A DNA stretch of 64,000 nt. Source: Tretioscincus oriximinensis (taxonomy: Eukaryota > Chordata > Lepidosauria > Squamata > Gymnophthalmidae). The translations under genes and the position numbers were made by a program. The notes beneath the pieces were generated by a model that searched no databases, was not told the DNA's origin, and worked only from the letters and a program-made list of their open reading frames with translations. Position 1 is the first letter of the stretch. The number at the start of each line of letters is the position of its first letter. This document shows positions 60,650 to 64,000 of this stretch, piece by piece. The stretch covers positions 1,336,908 through 1,400,907 of the forward strand of contig JAJVDF010000251.1 in assembly GCA_022410635.1 (NCBI GenBank), written 5' to 3'.

Positions 60650-61270
60650 GGATAAACTGCAAAGATTCCTTCATGGTTATTCTGGAGAATCTGCAACTGT
60701 TTCAGCATGTGGGGAGATGACAGAACCACTGTACTGATAACTTGATAATAGCTGGCTCTGATTTAACTGCAACATAAAGACATCCATAACTTGCATTATG
60801 TATTGAAATATGTTGTGTTTTGTTCTCAGTTCTTTTGTATCAGAAACCAGGTGTTGTACATCCCCCATGCTTTTGGAAAGCAGGTATTAAACTCACCGAA
60901 CAAATGCTTATATCCCTTTTGTAAGTGAAGGTATTCAAAAGCATCTTCACATCAAAGGCTGCCAAGATAAGAAATTCTTCACACATTTCAGTGATTCTTC
61001 TTCATTCAAAGACCTTGATCATCTAATTGATGTCTCTTTCTTTGGCTTAAAATGATCCTTGGCTTGAAGTATGGATCCTGATAAATGTGCCTTGCTGAAG
61101 AAGATGCAGTTTTTATATTTTCAAAGCCTCTTGCCATTGTTATAGCTTCTGTTTTGTTTGTTTTGCTGAGTAGAAAATTAAATGTTCTGTCCAGGTTTGA
61201 AGGTTCTATAGACTTGGTAGACCTCACATCTACCACATAATCCTTGCATTTATTCCCCACTCCCAAATAA
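60650..61270 (-). pseudogene. Possible decayed coding sequence, product unknown
   Basis: The minus strand keeps open frames at 61266-61006 (86 codons; includes KSIEPSNLDRTFNFLLSKTN and ARHIYQDPYFKPRIILSQ) and at 60868-60677 (63 codons; includes MGDVQHLVSDTKELRTKHN). Shifted frames lie between them. Composition is protein-like, suggesting a retrocopy, but I do not recognise a parent gene. Chance remains possible. Confidence 0.25.
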
Positions 61271-62349
61271 TTGTGAATAGCTTCAGTGGCAGCTATTTAT
61301 TATTTAACTGTACACTGTCAAACTTAAGTTATGAGAGGGAAGTCTGTAAGGCATTTCTAGATATTGGTTGCATAATTTTTGCACATTTGGAAGCTTTTAC
61401 TCATTGTCACTGAGTCAAATTTGGTGTTGCATTAGTGCATGCTTCCTTTCTTTCGCATTCATTTTTAGGCAGCACTTCGTTTTCAGTTTCTCTCTCCAAA
61501 CTGAGGTTTCCCAAATAGCTTTTATCAAGAAAACAGGCACTTGAGGAACAATTAACAATAGTAAACAGGAGCAAACTATATGGATTTCTTTAAGGGCAGA
61601 TGTCATGTTTTGGATTTGCCAGCTAACTGGTTCTTCAGTCTTTCTAGTTTGATCCTTTTTATATGCAGTTGCTATTGATTTTCAGCCCTACAAAGTAGCT
61701 AGTATCTCTAAGATTGTTTGCCTGGAAGCTCTACTGATAATAGTTCTGATGCTTCCATTGATCCACCAATGCTTCCCTTTGCTTTTATAGCTGAATTAAT
61801 CAGAAGGGATATTATGAGTTTAGATTTCAAGTAATCTTTCATGCAATCTTGGAGGGAAAGAAAAGGGTGGGCTGGTATATTTTTGACAAAGGAGCCGTCT
61901 CTTCAAACATCTGGAGATCTCTGTTGAGCAGGACAGGAAACGTGATGTTCTACTAACTAGTCTATATTTCAAGAGTGAATGATTTGATTGAAAATTGTCA
62001 AGTAATTCTATTTCAGCTGTCTACAGGAAGGAATGTTGTTTTGTCTGGAGGAAATATTACTTCAGCAACAGCCATGCATTATTCTAACAAATGGAATAGC
62101 ATCATCCCTACAAAAACAAACAGTCTGAGCTGTTTCCATAATTGCTTATTATTTGTCCTGATTATTTTGCATTTCAAAGTATATAAAATATGCATCCTTT
62201 TATGTGCAGCTAATGTTGGGCGGAAATGAAATTATGGTATGAAGTGCTATTAGCCAAGGAGTTGTCTTTTTTCTGAATGCTGAAGGGGTGCTGCCATGGA
62301 TCTATGGAGTGATTGTTTATGGTTAAAATAATTCTCTTTCTCTTGCTAG

Positions 62350-62577
62350 AACATCCACCTGGTGGCCAAGTGGCTGGGTACACTGGAAAAAAAGCTGGAG
62401 CAGCACAGTGAAGGCAGCCATTCAGCATTCCGTGTGTTCATTAGTGCAGAGCCTGCAGCTTCACCAGAGGGCCACATCATACCCCAGGGCATCCTGGAGA
62501 ATTCCATTAAAATAACTAATGAACCCCCAACTGGGATGCATGCCAATCTCCACAAGGCCTTGGACAATTTCAACCAG
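62350..62577 (+). CDS. DNAH9: Dynein heavy chain exon 11 of window: after AAA6
   Basis: Seventy-six codons in phase 0: [60 protein letters not shown] and [12 protein letters not shown]. 'P-Q-x-x-L-x-x-x-I-K-x-T-N-E-P-P-T-G' is invariant in dynein heavy chains. The wording is closest to DNAH9 among the paralogues I remember. Acceptor TTTCTCTTGCTAG and donor CCAG|GTATTG. The expected next exon (beginning D-T-L-E) is not found before 64000. Confidence 0.97.
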
Positions 62578-64000
62578 GTATTGACTTACTGTACATCTCG
62601 GAAGCATTTCACGATTCGGTTAATAGAATGTCAAACTAACAAGCAACCAGTTTGCACAGGTTTACCTTATAAGTCCTGTGCTTGGCTTTGAATTTGACAG
62701 GGAATGGTATTATTCATTTTGGGCTGCTTGTTTTAGCTAAAGGCCAAAACAATATGGCCCCGAGTGAAAGTATTTTATTACTCTATTACAAGTTTTAAAA
62801 TGGGCATTACAGATGACTTTACACTGCTTTAAATAATTTCATCCTTGGTTTTATGGTTGTATTGTCAGCTGTGTAGGGAATTTTATATTAAAATTCAATA
62901 AATTGAAGAATGTCAGAAGAAAAAGGACTAGTTCTCAAAATCTGTTCCCTGTGAATTCAGAGTACCCCTATGGTGGATATAATAAGAACATATAGAGCAC
63001 AGGACACTGGAATTTTTATCTATATTGCTTAAGAAAAATATGCTCATTCCTTTCTGCAGCTGCTCACAATTTACATGCCAAGTCAACTTGTGAACCACAA
63101 GAAACACATGGTCTGATGTTCAGAGCTTAGTCAAAATGGTTACCATGTAGTCTGCTTGATTATTCCTTATGGGTTGGATTGCATCATTAAAAATACTTTG
63201 ATCATGAGAAGCATCAAAGAAAGGCCAGAGGAAGGGGAATGGCAGAAACGCTGTGAATGCTTAGATTGTAGGAGGAGGAGGAAGAAGAAGAGGAAGAAGA
63301 AGAACTCTGTCCATGTTTCCACCGGGAAAGTTTTCTTAAGCCACAAGAAGAAGAAGAACTGGGTTCTTATACCCTGCTTTTCTCACCTTTCAAAGGGACT
63401 CAAAGCGGCTTACAAGGGTATTTTGCCCGAAGGCTTCCATTCTATCTTCCCCACCAGGCTGTGGTGGTTCCCATGTATCTACTTGCATTAAGTTGCAATT
63501 TCTTGCAATTCAAGCTCGGTTGGTTAGAGCTACAGACTAAGAGAAGGTGGTCACCCCTACCCACGTCCGACACAGGGTTTCAAAACATGATCTCCCAGAT
63601 GAGAGACGGATTCCTTAGCAACTGAGCTATCCGTAAGGTAAAGCACTCTGTACAATAATTTTTTCATATGAAGTAGATGGTATTCAAAGGCCATACAGTG
63701 GTAAGGTTCCCTGAATAGAATGAAAAGCTGTTCTACTTTTTGGATTATGTTACTCCAGTGCAGACTGGTTCCTCTTTACATAGTATATAACGGTTGCAGC
63801 TACTGCATAGTTAGGAAGTGTAGAAAAGTCCGAGGAAGCTGATCTCAAATTTTGCAGTTTATTTATACAAAATGTACTTGTTTAAATTGTAGGAATCAAA
63901 GCAAATATGACGGTACTAGTGTGCAAAATCCACACTAAATCAACTCTTTTGTTTCAATGTCTCTGCGTTCTTGCTTTTTTTTTTTTTTTTTTGGTTTTTT
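62578..64000 (+). other. Start of the next intron
   Basis: Opens with donor GTATTG. Apart from the SINE at 63272-63640 it shows no feature. The window ends in a long T run (63976-64000) that could be an element tail or a pyrimidine tract. Confidence 0.7.
63272..63640 (-). mobile_element. Full-length tRNA-derived SINE, antisense, with doubled (GAA)n
   Basis: Two GAA-rich tracts (about 63272-63304 and 63346-63358) precede CTGGGTTCTTATACCCTGCT. The minus strand ends in TACGGATAGCTCAGTTGCTA, a tRNA A box, with GTTTTGAAACCC as a weakened B box. This is the best antisense copy of the 23412 family. Confidence 0.9.

Larger units (their letters stand above)
53263..62349 (+). other. Intron 10, 9.1 kb
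   Basis: GT-AG intron. Contents recognised: a second Penelope-like fold-back (54541-54745), an antisense repeat (56370-56640), TG and AG microsatellites, a hairpin (59989-60062), a second type of SINE (60305-60548) and a possible pseudogene (60650-61270). The remainder (53300-54500, 54800-56300, 57000-58000, 58100-59900, 61300-62340) shows nothing I can name. Confidence 0.65.
1548..62577 (+). other. DNAH9: Axonemal dynein heavy chain gene, internal 11-exon segment (DNAH9-like)
   Basis: Eleven exons on the + strand join into 621 uninterrupted codons. Dynein heavy chains are AAA+ motor ATPases; this subgroup (DNAH9/11/17) forms the beta-type heavy chain of ciliary outer dynein arms and walks on axonemal B-tubules. 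In the joined protein, residues 1-188 are AAA5, about 189-290 the AAA5 buttress coiled coil with the entry to AAA6, about 291-545 AAA6, and 546-621 the following helical part. All introns are GT-AG, phases match at every junction, and no frameshift or stop is seen, so the gene looks functional. The DNAH9 assignment rests on remembered similarity, strongest in the last exon; DNAH11 or DNAH17 cannot be excluded. No promoter, start codon or stop codon of the gene lies in the window. Confidence 0.93.

Overview
The window is vertebrate nuclear DNA. It is AT-rich, and less than 3% of it codes for protein. The coding sequence is split into short GT-AG exons set in a dense background of retroelements and small DNA transposons. 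The repeats include tRNA-derived SINEs with (CTT)n tails, CR1, L2 and L1 LINE fragments, Penelope-like fold-backs, hAT and Tc1/mariner-type miniature elements, and a Ty3/gypsy fragment. This mix fits a squamate reptile (lizard, possibly gecko). That placement is inferred from repeat content, not proven.

The one clear gene lies on the + strand. It is an internal 11-exon piece of an axonemal outer-arm dynein heavy chain, best matched from memory to DNAH9; the close paralogues DNAH11 and DNAH17 are the alternatives. The exons are 1548-1783, 3819-3941, 7712-7916, 15803-15967, 18289-18429, 28987-29157, 30395-30517, 43957-44150, 50029-50177, 53135-53262 and 62350-62577. Their lengths sum to 1863 nt, exactly 621 codons. 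All splice phases agree, there is no internal stop, and each junction reads on as the family sequence does. The piece covers AAA5, the buttress coiled coil that leaves AAA5, AAA6, and the start of the region leading to the C-terminal domain. The N-terminal tail, linker, AAA1-4 and stalk lie before the window, and the C-terminal end lies after it.

The introns (0.9-13.4 kb) hold the rest. Intron 2 carries a palindromic element and a mariner-like MITE. Intron 3 has a GC-rich inverted element (8152-9842), a SINE, an L2 reverse transcriptase remnant and a hAT element. Intron 4 has opposed L1 fragments. Intron 5 has a hAT insertion with a perfect 8-bp duplication, a perfect 81-bp palindrome with a hammerhead-ribozyme-like core, a pyrimidine minisatellite interrupted by a SINE, and a CR1 joined to a gypsy fragment. 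Intron 7 has a perfect 70-bp inverted repeat beside a possible minus-strand exon. Introns 8 and 10 hold Tc1-type miniature elements, a second hammerhead-bearing fold-back and several SINEs. No RNA gene, CRISPR array or prokaryotic feature is present.
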